From Halorhabdus sp. CBA1104 (lineage in GTDB: Archaea; Halobacteriota; Halobacteria; Halobacteriales; Haloarculaceae), in NCBI RefSeq assembly GCF_009690625.1, contig NZ_CP033878.1, positions 1 through 64,000 on the forward strand: a DNA stretch of 64,000 nt. The letters are read 5' to 3'. This document shows positions 1-7,878 of this stretch, one piece after another. Numbering within the stretch: position 1 is the first letter of the stretch; every line of letters starts with the position of its first letter. The position numbers and the translations under genes were made by a program. A model generated the notes under the pieces. It made no database searches. It had not been told where the DNA came from and saw only the letters and a list, made by a program, of their open reading frames with translations.

Positions 1-69
1 GGCTCGATGTCGCTGTACTACTCTGAGGGTTGCAAGACCTGCGAGTCCTGTGGCTGGTCTGAGTGCTGA
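1..69 (+). CDS. C-terminal end of a probable class II (B12-dependent) ribonucleotide reductase
   Basis: The window opens inside a gene whose last 22 codons run in frame to a TGA at 67-69. The tail contains a Cys-x2-Cys-x2-Cys-Gly pattern followed by a final Cys. A short Cys-rich redox tail like this, reached by an external reductant, is typical of class II ribonucleoside-diphosphate reductases, and I recall very similar ends on haloarchaeal enzymes. The body of the protein lies outside the window, so the assignment rests on the tail alone. Confidence 0.5.
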   Translation, partial: GSMSLYYSEGCKTCESCGWSEC

Positions 70-155
70 GTAGCGACCGTAGACGGTAGCGGTCCCGGCC
101 GCCCGGTTTTTCCGCTTTCCGAACTGTCAAGCGCCCCGGCTGTCGACATCACCGT

Positions 156-275
156 ATGAGCGAGACCGGTGGCCGTCCCTGTTCCCGCTGTGGTCGCCCC
201 CTCTTTTCGCGCCACTGCAAGTACGTCTGTCCGGCCCACGGCGTCGTCTACGACTGTGCGGACACGTTCTATTGA
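156..275 (+). CDS. Small zinc-finger protein, HVO_2523-like (39 aa)
   Basis: ATG at 156 to TGA at 275 encodes 39 residues with CSRCGRPL near the N-terminus and further Cys/His residues (HCKYVCPAHGVVYDC). It matches the short CPxCG-related proteins common in haloarchaea, and the GRP..HCKYVCP.HGVVYDCADTF pattern is that of the family labelled HVO_2523-type zinc finger. It should bind one zinc ion. The molecular role is unknown. It stands alone, convergent with the membrane-protein gene that ends at 294. Confidence 0.75.
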   Translation: MSETGGRPCSRCGRPLFSRHCKYVCPAHGVVYDCADTFY

Positions 276-293
276 CTCCGTTCGGCTGCTGGC

Positions 294-971
294 TCAGGAA
301 CTCAGCGAGTCCAGCGTCGGGAGTCGATCCCGGCGCTGGAGATGGCGGATCGTCGGGCCAGCCAGGACGAGGATCCCCAGTCCACCTGCACCGAGCAGTA
401 GCGGCAAGCTCTCGCTGGCTCCCGCAAGCGTGAGCGTCCGCATCGACGAGCCAGTCAGGACGCCCGCGGCGACCCACGGAATCTCGCCGAGGAAGGTGCC
501 GGTGACGAACGCGCGGGTCGATACCGTCGAGAGTCCGGCACCGTACGAGATCACATCGGCGGGCACGGGTAACAGGCGGGCGGCGACGACTCCACGGCGC
601 TCACCCACCGCTGTGACGGCCTCGCGGCTTCGCCGGTGGAGGCGACCGAACAGGCCTGTCTCTCGGGGAGCACGCCTGGCCAGGACGTAGGGTGGCAGAC
701 AGGTGAGTACCGCCCCAACCAGTGCGACGGGGACACCGATGGCCGCGCCCAGTCCGTAGCCGGCGAGAATCGAGAGAAGCGAGATCGGCCAGAGAACCAG
801 CGGCCGGACGGCATAGCAGACAGTGAGGACGCCGATGAACGCGAGTGGCGAGTCCGTGACAGCTTCGACGGCGGCGAGTACGTCTGTGGGCGAACTCGTC
901 ACGGTCGCGAGCGCAGCGACCACGAGGACCACCCCGATTGCCACCGCCTGTCGTCGGACCGCCGGGTGCAT
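294..971 (-). CDS. TVP38/TMEM64 (SNARE-associated/DedA-like) membrane protein
   Basis: A 225-aa hydrophobic protein with about five to six membrane spans. The central stretch with a Gly-rich loop (LSILAGYGLGAAIGVP) followed by a Leu/Arg segment fits the VTT domain of the TVP38/TMEM64 family, polytopic membrane proteins linked in other organisms to lipid scrambling or transport. A GTG codon lies one position upstream of the chosen ATG at 971, and either could be used. It is divergent from the DUF5830-like gene. The substrate is not predictable. Confidence 0.75.
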   Translation of the reverse strand: MHPAVRRQAVAIGVVLVVAALATVTSSPTDVLAAVEAVTDSPLAFIGVLTVCYAVRPLVLWPISLLSILAGYGLGAAIGVPVALVGAVLTCLPPYVLARRAPRETGLFGRLHRRSREAVTAVGERRGVVAARLLPVPADVISYGAGLSTVSTRAFVTGTFLGEIPWVAAGVLTGSSMRTLTLAGASESLPLLLGAGGLGILVLAGPTIRHLQRRDRLPTLDSLSS

Positions 972-1054
972 CACTGGGTAGTGGGGGTGAGCCCGGCAAA
1001 CCTCTTGTGGTCGCTGCCCGATGATTCTTGGCGCTCGCGCCCGAATCGTCGACC

Positions 1055-1513
1055 GTGACCGACAAGCGTGAAGCCGACCCGGACGAACCAGTCGATCGCC
1101 GTACCGCTGGCCCCGCTAACCCGGGGATGCCGGCCGAGTCTGGCGGGCCAGATCCCGGGGACCCAGATCCGGTCGAACTCGGGGTGGCGTTGCTGGCCCA
1201 TTGTGAGGATCCGGCGTTGTCGGTCGCCGAGGCGGTCGATCGCCTAGAGACGATCACGACCGATCCCCGCGTCACTCGCGAAATCTTAGAGACGGCCGAG
1301 GCAGACGGGATCATCGAACGCGAGGAGACGACGATCGAACCTGTCGGTGGCAACTACGTCAACTTCGAGCGCCAGATAATCGTCCGAGACGGGGAGTTTA
1401 CCTGCCAACGATGCGGAGCCGAGATCTCGACGGGTCACTTTGTCAACTTCGATGCAGGCGAACTCGGTCCCTTTGGCTCGTCGTGCATCCGGAAGGTGAC
1501 TGGTCGGGAGTGA
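1055..1513 (+). CDS. DUF5830-like protein (152 aa)
   Basis: I chose the GTG at 1055 (VTDKREAD...). A TTG nine codons upstream is open but would add a poorly supported extension. The N-terminal 40 residues are Pro/Asp rich and probably disordered. The rest is an all-helical wing-like region (LSVAEAVDRLETI...EILETAEADGIIERE) and a C-terminal zinc-ribbon-like part with CQRCG and a later Cys in the ending GPFGSSCIRKV. This is the haloarchaeal family labelled DUF5830. The layout suggests a small DNA- or RNA-associated regulator, but that is inference. Confidence 0.7.
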   Translation: MTDKREADPDEPVDRRTAGPANPGMPAESGGPDPGDPDPVELGVALLAHCEDPALSVAEAVDRLETITTDPRVTREILETAEADGIIEREETTIEPVGGNYVNFERQIIVRDGEFTCQRCGAEISTGHFVNFDAGELGPFGSSCIRKVTGRE

Positions 1514-1531
1514 TGGCCCTTCGACGAGCGA

Positions 1532-2626
1532 TCACTGGTTGCGCAACTGCTCGACCAGTTCCTTGATGGCGTTGTGCTGTTTTTTCAGCAGCTGGTTCTG
1601 TCGGTCGACCGCCGTCGAGAGTTCGTCCATCTGTTCTCGGAGCTCTTCGACTTCTTTGGCGGTCGCAACCGCGGGATCTGGCTCGGCAGATACCTCAAGC
1701 GACTCGTCGTTGCGGTCCGGGCTGCCACGCTCGCCGTCGCCGATATCGGTGTCGATGGGGCTGTCGTCGGCCACGCTTTGGCTCGTCTCGGCCGCCGATT
1801 GCTCCGTCTGCTGTGGTTCTGTCTGGTCGGGGTTGCTTGTGGGGGGTGTCGCTTCGACGTCTGTCCCGGCGTCCGTCTCGGTCGCTGGCTCTGCCGGGGA
1901 CTCCGTGGCGTCGCCCTCGGCGACGAGGGGATCGATGTCCGAGCCGAGTCCGAGGTCGTTCCCGTCTGGAGTGGTTTCGGGATCGTCGTCGACACCGACG
2001 ATACGATCGAGTTCGGCAAGCGTCGCCACGTCGTAGTACTCGAAGACGGCCGTCTTGAGTGTCTCCTCGACGAGGCGTGCGTCGTCACGTGGCGTCTTGA
2101 TGCGTTGGGGCCGGCCGTCGATCCAGACGACGAGCTCGGTGGCGACGCTCCCCTCTTCGAAAGCCAGGCCCGTGAGATCCTCGTAGGCGTAGGTCTGGAA
2201 GTCGTCGTCCCAGACAGTCGCGCCGATGTGCCTGATGAGGCGGTCTTCGGCGATTACCAGTGTCAATTCACTAAACCGGAAGGCCCCGACGACCGACTCT
2301 CCAGCAGCGATGACGCCGTGTGTCTTGAGGATCCCTTCGAGCAGGAGCGTCAGGACGTCCCGCGTGTGATCGCCGGGCACAGAAAACGAACGCGTCCCGT
2401 CGACGTAGGTAAACTCGAACGTCGTCTTGCGCCGTCCCTCGGTGAGTTCGAGGCGGTCGGCGTCGTGGGGGAACGCATCGACGCGTTCGTCGCTCAACAG
2501 TCCCTCGGCGTTGTAGACGAGCGTCCGTGAAGGGGTCGCACAGACCACGTCCTCGTCGCCGATCGGCACGCCTGCCCGAAGTTCCTCGTCACCGAGTTCC
2601 TCCCGGACGAGGTCTGGAATCTCCAT
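1532..2626 (-). CDS. DUF7115-like protein with C-terminal coiled coil
   Basis: A 364-aa protein. The ATG at 2626 is preferred over a TTG two codons upstream. The first 210 residues form a repeated beta-rich region resembling bacterial PH-like folds (GDEDVVCATPSRTLVYNAEG and RFSELTLVIAEDRLIRHIG look like two related halves). Next comes a long low-complexity acidic linker of about 100 residues, then a C-terminal coiled coil (VEELREQMDELSTAVDRQNQ) ending near KELVEQLRNQ. This layout is that of the haloarchaeal DUF7115 family. No signal peptide or catalytic motif is visible, so it is probably a cytoplasmic scaffold. Confidence 0.7.
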   Translation of the reverse strand: MEIPDLVREELGDEELRAGVPIGDEDVVCATPSRTLVYNAEGLLSDERVDAFPHDADRLELTEGRRKTTFEFTYVDGTRSFSVPGDHTRDVLTLLLEGILKTHGVIAAGESVVGAFRFSELTLVIAEDRLIRHIGATVWDDDFQTYAYEDLTGLAFEEGSVATELVVWIDGRPQRIKTPRDDARLVEETLKTAVFEYYDVATLAELDRIVGVDDDPETTPDGNDLGLGSDIDPLVAEGDATESPAEPATETDAGTDVEATPPTSNPDQTEPQQTEQSAAETSQSVADDSPIDTDIGDGERGSPDRNDESLEVSAEPDPAVATAKEVEELREQMDELSTAVDRQNQLLKKQHNAIKELVEQLRNQ

Positions 2627-2804
2627 GCTCAAGGTGTGCCAGTCCGGCGGCTTAAATCCGCGGGTAGACGGCGTTGGCCGGCACTTCCAGTCGGGCTGTC
2701 GAGGGGCTGGTCCTTGCAGCCACTGGCCCGGTTCCGGTCGGCGCCCCCTCCGGCGACTCGAAGATGAGAAGCTTAAAGACTCCCCTTGCGCAATCCAGAA
2801 ACGC

Positions 2805-2938
2805 GCCCGGGTGGCTTAGCTGGACATAGCGCCGCACTCATAGGGTCTTTCCACGTGTGTGCGTCTGCATGCCCTCGAGGGTCGTCCCCTCGGACCTGGG
2901 TTATGCGGAGATCGAGGGTTCGGAGCCCTCCCCGGGCA
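2805..2938 (+). tRNA. Elongator tRNA-Met (CAU) with intron 2843-2902
   Basis: The acceptor stem GCCCGGG (2805-2811) pairs with CCCGGGC (2931-2937), with discriminator A at 2938. The anticodon stem CCGCA (2832-2836) pairs with TGCGG (2904-2908). Anticodon CAT is at 2839-2841 and the T-arm GAGGG/CCCTC at 2914-2930. A 60-nt intron interrupts the loop after position 37 (2843-2902), the canonical archaeal site. CCA is not encoded. Haloarchaeal elongator tRNA-Met genes are known to carry such introns. The 3' half is the integration site of the element that follows and is regenerated intact by attL. Confidence 0.95.
2922..2938 (+). repeat. attL core (tRNA-Met 3' end)
   Basis: GGAGCCCTCCCCGGGCA covers the 3' part of the T-arm, the acceptor strand and the discriminator of tRNA-Met. 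It is identical to 41271-41287. The element begins at 2939. Confidence 0.9.
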
Positions 2939-3022
2939 CTCCTCTGAAACTTTACATACCCACGAAGAACCACCAGTAAGCGGTGCGTTTCGTCATGTCG
3001 AGGTCGTGGGAGGTGCGGGGGT

Positions 3023-3256
3023 TTGAGTCGGGCTGCCGCCGTCCAAGAGCCCGACGTCGAGCAGGTCGTCGTCTCCCGTAGCCAGTACGCCGACACCGTT
3101 CACCGGCCCGATACGGGAACCGACGATCCCCGGCCGGCGTGTGCGCAAGCCGGTGCAGATAAGCGACGAGAGTGGCGAGAGGTCTCGCTGGCGTCACAAC
3201 GCCCACACCGGTCACTCTGCCGGAACCCGGCCTGTTTCGGAGGTGAGTGGTGGTGA
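3023..3256 (+). CDS. Possible small element-borne protein at the left end
   Basis: An open frame ending at TGA 3254-3256 overlaps the GTG start of the next gene by GTGA, the same junction used by the next five genes. The C-terminal part (EWREVSLASQRPHRSLCRNP followed by ACFGGEWW) looks protein-like with two Cys. The start is unclear: the TTG at 3023 is only the furthest possibility, and a shorter form is likely. No function can be assigned. Confidence 0.35.
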   Translation: MSRAAAVQEPDVEQVVVSRSQYADTVHRPDTGTDDPRPACAQAGADKRREWREVSLASQRPHRSLCRNPACFGGEWW

Positions 3257-3933
3257 GCGAGATCGTCATCCGCGGGACCGTCAGCGACGTGATTGCCCGC
3301 GAGGAGGTCGGGCGGTACGTCCTTCCCGACGCCGTCCGGCACCATATCCACGACGGCGAGGAGGTCGCGAAGATTATTCCGGATGGTCGGGCCGACCACC
3401 CGATTCGTCGCCTGGAATCGATCCCCGTCGTCGGGTGGGCGCTGGCGAACATCGTGTTCACATTCACCCCGGAACCGTGGGAGCCTGCCCCGACGCCTGA
3501 AGTGATCGCACCGGCCGGCACCTTCGACGCCGCCGACGACGGCACGCACGAGATCGTCGTCGAGCTGGTCGTCGATCCCGACGTCCCGGCCGCCGACGGC
3601 GGCGTGCCAGTGTATCGGTACGTTGAGTCCGTGCCCTTCGAGGTGCGCGAGGGGATCGACTGGCCGACGCCGTCGTTCGATCGGCCCGGTGTGATGTATC
3701 CCTGTGCCCGCTGTGGCAAGTACGTCCAGCCGAGCGAGGGTGACAAGGAGGCAGGGCTGGTCATCGCGGGCTCGACGACGAAGCTCTGTGGCGAGTGTGC
3801 CGAAGCGGTCCGTGACTATATCGAGACATCGAACCCATACGACGTAGCCGACCCCGAGGAGTGGCCGGTCGGGATCTCACCCTACCACGCTCGCACACTC
3901 AATGAGCGCCAGGAAAGGGGTGAGGAGCGGTGA
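3253..3933 (+). CDS. Element protein with internal zinc ribbon (226 aa)
   Basis: GTG at 3253 overlaps the preceding stop (GTGA); two further in-frame GTGs lie at 3247 and 3250. The product is acidic and soluble. A treble-clef-like pair, CARCGKY near residue 153 and CGEC near residue 178, suggests a zinc site. The first 140 residues are beta-rich and have no motif I recognise. It heads a run of six genes joined by GTGA overlaps, implying one translationally coupled message. A nucleic-acid-binding early gene is plausible but unproven. Confidence 0.6.
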   Translation: MSEIVIRGTVSDVIAREEVGRYVLPDAVRHHIHDGEEVAKIIPDGRADHPIRRLESIPVVGWALANIVFTFTPEPWEPAPTPEVIAPAGTFDAADDGTHEIVVELVVDPDVPAADGGVPVYRYVESVPFEVREGIDWPTPSFDRPGVMYPCARCGKYVQPSEGDKEAGLVIAGSTTKLCGECAEAVRDYIETSNPYDVADPEEWPVGISPYHARTLNERQERGEER

Positions 3934-4340
3934 GCGGCTATCTCGACTTCGAAGCCCCGCCGCCAACCTGTGAGTGCGACGAGATGGACGTCGAAGAAGG
4001 AATTGTGCTCGACGTCGTGCGGTGCTCGACCGGTGAGTGTCGGGCCGAGGGTGTCCGTGGCCCGTTCTACCGGCTTTTGAGCCGGGTGCGTGACCCCCAC
4101 CCGCACGCGGGGGTGGTTCCGATGAGTGACCGATTTGTCCGCGATCTCGTTGGTGTGTGGGCGCGAGTGGCAGTGGCCACGATCCCTCTCGTGATTACCC
4201 TGTTCGTCATCCTGGCCGTCGTCTCCTCGCTGACGAGCGATCCGATGTGGTGGTTCATCGCCGGCGTCGTGTGGGGTATGATCCTCGACGAGATCGGCGT
4301 TTTACTTCGCCCGTGGGTTCACGGAGGTGACGAGCGGTGA
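3930..4340 (+). CDS. Two-part small protein: Cys-rich N-terminus and membrane C-terminus
   Basis: GTG at 3930 overlaps the previous stop by GTGA and gives 136 aa. Residues 1-45 hold CECDEMD and a later CSTGEC, a possible metal site. From residue 65 a new start-like ATG (4121, MSDRFVRDLV...) begins a unit of 72 residues with two membrane spans. A G/C hairpin (4095-4115), repeated elsewhere in the element just before start codons, lies immediately upstream of that ATG. Two proteins may therefore be made from one frame: the full form and the internal membrane form. Function unknown. Confidence 0.5.
   Translation: MSGYLDFEAPPPTCECDEMDVEEGIVLDVVRCSTGECRAEGVRGPFYRLLSRVRDPHPHAGVVPMSDRFVRDLVGVWARVAVATIPLVITLFVILAVVSSLTSDPMWWFIAGVVWGMILDEIGVLLRPWVHGGDER
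4095..4115 (+). repeat. Start-proximal G/C hairpin repeat, copy 1
   Basis: CCCCACCCGCACGCGGGGGTG, an imperfect version of the palindrome CCCGCATGCGGG, six bases before the ATG at 4121. Related copies lie at 38531-38551 and 39815-39838. Confidence 0.45.
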
Positions 4341-4447
4341 GCCACTACGACGTCGACCTCGACGACGTCGGCGTACCCGTTGGCGAAGGTGAAACGTGGG
4401 CTGAGGTTGCTGAGCGGTTGCGTCGCTCAGGAGGTGAACGACAGTGA
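4337..4447 (+). CDS. 36-aa acidic microprotein in GTGA-coupled chain
   Basis: GTG at 4337 overlaps the stop of the upstream gene, and the TGA at 4445-4447 overlaps the next GTG (4444). The product is rich in Asp, Glu and Val (SHYDVDLDDVGVPVGEGE). It is supported only by its place in the coupled chain and by in-frame overlap at both ends. Confidence 0.4.
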   Translation: MSHYDVDLDDVGVPVGEGETWAEVAERLRRSGGERQ

Positions 4448-4581
4448 GCGGCCGGAACCCCGGCCGCGGCGACAGTGAACGAAGCCCTACCTTCGTCCGC
4501 GCATCCGAACTCTACAACGTCGAGCGATCTGAGCGTGTCCCCTTCGACTGGAATTCATCCGGCCGAGGTGGTACGCCGTGA
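4444..4581 (+). CDS. 45-aa microprotein in GTGA-coupled chain
   Basis: GTG at 4444, TGA at 4579-4581, with GTGA overlaps on both sides. It contains FVRASELYNVERSERVPFDW, a moderately hydrophobic segment that may fold against a partner. No family is recognised. Overlap geometry is the main support. Confidence 0.4.
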   Translation: MSGRNPGRGDSERSPTFVRASELYNVERSERVPFDWNSSGRGGTP

Positions 4582-4649
4582 CGCTCGCTATTGCTTCGTT
4601 GCGGGCGCTACCTATTGAATCCACCGGATCCGGGGGTGCGTCGACGTGA
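4578..4649 (+). CDS. 23-aa possible linker ORF before the large winged-helix gene
   Basis: GTG at 4578 to TGA at 4647-4649, overlapping both neighbours by GTGA. At 23 residues it may serve mainly to carry ribosomes into the start at 4646 rather than to make a functional peptide. Confidence 0.3.
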   Translation: MTLAIASLRALPIESTGSGGAST

Positions 4650-6274
4650 GTGATCTCGTCGCTCCCGAGACCCACGGTCTCGGCGCGAAACTCCTGTGGG
4701 CCGACCACGGGCTCAGTCCGTACTGGGGCGTCGTCTCCGTCCACGAGCCCGACCACGACGCGGACCTCGATCCTTTCGAGGCGATCGGCGAGACCTGGGA
4801 TGTCGTCGCGTCGAACCACTGGGAAGGCCAGATCGCCCCGCCCGAGGACGCCGAGGGGATCGACGGCGGCCTGTACGAGTACAGTTACACCGTCGAAGCC
4901 GAGGATGCTGTCGGGGACAAGGATGTCGTCCTGCAGTTCCGGCCGGCGTTTCCGAACGCTGAGAACGTCCACAGCGGCGAGCCCATGCAGGGCATTCCCG
5001 ACGACCTCCCGCGCGGGATCCGCGTTCAGATCATGTCGACGAACGTCACCGCGACCGAGGCGTTGCGCGTCCTGTTGGCCTTCGCCGAGCACGTCGGCCT
5101 CAACCCCGATTACTTCGCCGACGATCCGCACGAGTGGAGTCAGGTCTACCAGTACGAACGGTACGTCCGGCTGGCGCGGCCGGTCTCGGAGGACCACATC
5201 GTCGGCTCCGGTGGGATTATCGACCGGCTGGCGGACTTCGCGAGCGATCAGTCCGGGCGCGGGGAGTATAAGTGGGACAACGAGGAGATCGTCGGCCACT
5301 ACCTCTCGGTCGCGAGTGACGCCGATACCTGGGGGATGTTGTTGCCCGACGAGGATCAGCACGGGAAAGCGCTCAAGAACTACCACCCGGCGAACCCTCG
5401 CGGCGATACGAGCGGGAGTGATCCGCTCGCGCACCCGAAGGTCGAGATCTCGTTGAGCAACGAGTACGATCCCGACGGGTCGGTGTCCTGGAGTGACCTC
5501 GGAGATCTCCAGGCCGAACTCGACGAGAGCATGCTGAACGTGCTGTCGTGGGCTGGCGTCCCCCTGGGGCCGGATGCGGGGGTGTGGGTCGCCGAAGATC
5601 CATACTTCGACGTCGACGCCCTCGATCGCAACATCGAGATCGCGTCGAACCCGTTGCCCGATCTTCGGGAGCAAACCGAGAAGCACGTCGAGAGCGAGTT
5701 GATCCGCACTGAGATGAGCGACGCTCAAGAAGAGGTTTTCACCGTGCTGGCCGACGGCGGCCAACAGCACTACGAGACCGTCGCCGAGGAGGCCGGCGTT
5801 GGGACGTCGACGGTCTACCGGCTCGTCGATAAGCTCCCGTCGCTGATCGAGAGTGACGGCGGGCTGCTCGACTTTGCCGACGACGTGACGCGCCGGCACG
5901 TCCAGGGGATCGTCGATCAGGTCCGCGAGACGGCCGACTGGGCGCGGGAGTCGATTCGGCAGGTCGCCCAGGAGCACGACATCCTCAGCGCCGACGACGG
6001 GCCGCTCCAGGAGTGGATGGACCGCCACGGGATCCGGCTCGTGAGTGAGCATCCAGAGCTTGAGTTCGAGCTTGACCGGTCCGTGAGTGACGTCAAAATC
6101 CGCCAGATCCTCCGGGCCGGCCTCGACGCCGCCGAGGCGTCCGGGCTGCTGACTGAGCGCTTCGAGAGCGCGCTGATCTCTTGGACGGATCTCGACGGCG
6201 AAAGTCACCCCGGCCGTCGGATCGTCGTCGGCGGCGACGTCCTCGGTCGAGGCGCGTTCCGGACCCTCGGCTGA
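4646..6274 (+). CDS. Large element protein with winged-helix domain, DUF7845-like; candidate replication factor
   Basis: A 542-aa protein, GTG start in the GTGA chain. Residues 1-340 form an alpha/beta region I cannot place in a known enzyme. Residues 355-400 are a clear winged-helix DNA-binding domain (EEVFTVLADGGQQHYETVAE, then a recognition-helix-like segment with STVYRLVDKL). The C-terminal 130 residues are helical. It resembles the DUF7845 proteins found in haloarchaeal viruses and plasmids. Betapleolipoviruses lack a classical Rep and carry a winged-helix protein in its place, so an origin-binding role is my best inference. Palindromes lie just downstream (6329-6466). Confidence 0.6.
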   Translation: MSDLVAPETHGLGAKLLWADHGLSPYWGVVSVHEPDHDADLDPFEAIGETWDVVASNHWEGQIAPPEDAEGIDGGLYEYSYTVEAEDAVGDKDVVLQFRPAFPNAENVHSGEPMQGIPDDLPRGIRVQIMSTNVTATEALRVLLAFAEHVGLNPDYFADDPHEWSQVYQYERYVRLARPVSEDHIVGSGGIIDRLADFASDQSGRGEYKWDNEEIVGHYLSVASDADTWGMLLPDEDQHGKALKNYHPANPRGDTSGSDPLAHPKVEISLSNEYDPDGSVSWSDLGDLQAELDESMLNVLSWAGVPLGPDAGVWVAEDPYFDVDALDRNIEIASNPLPDLREQTEKHVESELIRTEMSDAQEEVFTVLADGGQQHYETVAEEAGVGTSTVYRLVDKLPSLIESDGGLLDFADDVTRRHVQGIVDQVRETADWARESIRQVAQEHDILSADDGPLQEWMDRHGIRLVSEHPELEFELDRSVSDVKIRQILRAGLDAAEASGLLTERFESALISWTDLDGESHPGRRIVVGGDVLGRGAFRTLG

Positions 6275-6762
6275 CGCCCGACTGGGTAGTGGCAACACCG
6301 TCCCGTACCCTTTCTTTCGGCAGTTTCCACAACTTAAGTTGTTCTTAGCGGCGCGTTTCACAAATTCGTTTGTGCTTTCGCAGCGGCCAGCCCTGGGTTC
6401 GCGGCCGTCGGCTGGCCGGTCGTTGTCGCGCCGCGGGCAGCACCCCTTAGGGGGTGTGCCTAAGGGCACGTATTCAAAATACCCTCACCCCTTCGCTGGC
6501 GCTCAGGGGTTCAGCCCGCACCGACAGCACCGCAATACTTCCGCGACCGCCACCGCCCTGGAACGCCAATCTGGCCGACACTCCCCTTACCCCTGGCATC
6601 CAAATACAGCCCCCGTCAGCAGCCTCGCGCTCGCGCGCGCGTTGGCACCCCTTCATTCATACTGAACAACACTTCTAAAACCACCCCCGTTAGCAGTAGT
6701 CAATCATGGCTTCACGCACACGTGTTAAAGATGTATGCGCCGGGGGCAGTGAGTGAGTGAGT
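6275..6762. other. 488-bp intergenic region with four inverted repeats; possible origin or bidirectional terminator
   Basis: This is the gap between the converging winged-helix gene and the NTPase gene. It holds a perfect 14-bp palindrome ACAACTTAAGTTGT (6329-6342); CACAAA-ttcg-TTTGTG (6359-6374); CACCCC-ttag-GGGGTG (6441-6456); and CCCTTAGG/CCTAAGGG (6444-6451 with 6459-6466). I see no convincing gene. The dense symmetry beside a DNA-binding protein gene fits an origin, but the convergent position fits termination equally well. Confidence 0.45.
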
Positions 6763-7878
6763 CTACGCGTCGGCTTGCAGTCGGTCAGTTTCGTTGCCCG
6801 GTAGACTCACTTCGAGATCCCCTTCGCGGAACTCTTTGGCCCGGTTTGCCACCCACCCTTCGGAGTAGCCGACTGCCTTTCCCGCCTCCGCCTGTGTCCA
6901 GCCATCGTTGAGGTGCAGATCCAGGGCGCGACTGACTTTGTCTCGCCACTGTTCGTCACGGTGGGTACTCCCCCCGTCGTCATCGTCATCATCGTCGTAC
7001 TCCTCGGTCACACGGAACTCAGAGGAGTCGTATTCGTCGTATGATTCGGCGGTGTCGGTGAGTCCCTGGTGTTCGCTCAGTTCCTCCCACGTGTCTTTGC
7101 CGCCTTCGCTTTCGAGGATGCGGACTCGGTGTTTCTGCGTTTTGTCGGGTTTCTCGACCGCGAAGTTCGCGAGACGACGGAACTCCTTGGCCGTCTTCGT
7201 CCGCGTGTGGGCGACCATCATGACGCTGCCCTTCTTGGCATATGGGCCGTGTTCCTGCTGGCGTTTTCGCACCATCAGACACGAGTTCGAGAATGATTCG
7301 GCCTTTTTCGATCCCGTCCCGAACCCGGAGAGGTCCTGTGCCACCTCGTCGATGATCGCGAGGACTGGCCCCTGACAGGACGCCATCGCTTCCAGCATCT
7401 CCTGGTCAGAGTGGAAGGTGTCGTCAGCGCCCGCCCAGTCGATGTTGGCGATGACGTGGCCGCCAGTGACCGCTTTCCAGACGTTCGCCGTGTCGAGCAT
7501 CAGCGCGGTTTTCCCGCTGCCCGGAGTTCCGAACACCAAGCCGATCGTCCCCTCGTAGGAGAGTCTGTCGGCGAGTTCGACGAAGAACTGTTCTTTCCGC
7601 TCCTTCTGGTTCGTGAGGCCCGTAACCTGTTTCATCTGGCTGACGTTGCCCGCCCGGACAGCCTCGTCGATCGCTTCGGTCGCGGCGTTCGCCAGGAGTT
7701 GCTGGCCGATGGCCGTTTCCTCAACCGGCTCGTCAAGGATTGAGTCGTAGTGATTCAAGAGTGCCAGCAGGTCAGGGTCATCGACCAGACCGGCAAAGTC
7801 CCGGACGTGGTCGCCTGGCTCCTCGCCGCGAAGCGTGGTCCCGAGTTCCGCGGCCGCGTAGGCCGACACGTCACTCAT
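6763..7878 (-). CDS. Pleolipovirus-type P-loop NTPase (VP8-like, 371 aa)
   Basis: Start ATG at 7878. The central ATPase domain has Walker A GTPGSGKTAL and Walker B VLAIIDEVAQ, followed by a Ser/Gln-rich sensor-like region and RTKTAKEFRR. An acidic Asp run precedes a C-terminal helix-turn-helix (WTQAEAGKAVGYSEGWVANR, close to the end). Pleolipoviruses encode a conserved NTPase as the last gene of the virion cluster, and this occupies the same place. A role in assembly or genome handling is inferred. It overlaps the preceding gene by 8 nt, consistent with one operon. Confidence 0.75.
   Translation of the reverse strand: MSDVSAYAAAELGTTLRGEEPGDHVRDFAGLVDDPDLLALLNHYDSILDEPVEETAIGQQLLANAATEAIDEAVRAGNVSQMKQVTGLTNQKERKEQFFVELADRLSYEGTIGLVFGTPGSGKTALMLDTANVWKAVTGGHVIANIDWAGADDTFHSDQEMLEAMASCQGPVLAIIDEVAQDLSGFGTGSKKAESFSNSCLMVRKRQQEHGPYAKKGSVMMVAHTRTKTAKEFRRLANFAVEKPDKTQKHRVRILESEGGKDTWEELSEHQGLTDTAESYDEYDSSEFRVTEEYDDDDDDDGGSTHRDEQWRDKVSRALDLHLNDGWTQAEAGKAVGYSEGWVANRAKEFREGDLEVSLPGNETDRLQADA

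Noticed and set aside
4487-6469. Very long open frame on the minus strand opposite the winged-helix gene
   Set aside because: It is a GC-rich antisense shadow: the plus-strand product has a clear winged helix and belongs to a GTGA-coupled chain, while the minus product lacks recognisable domains.
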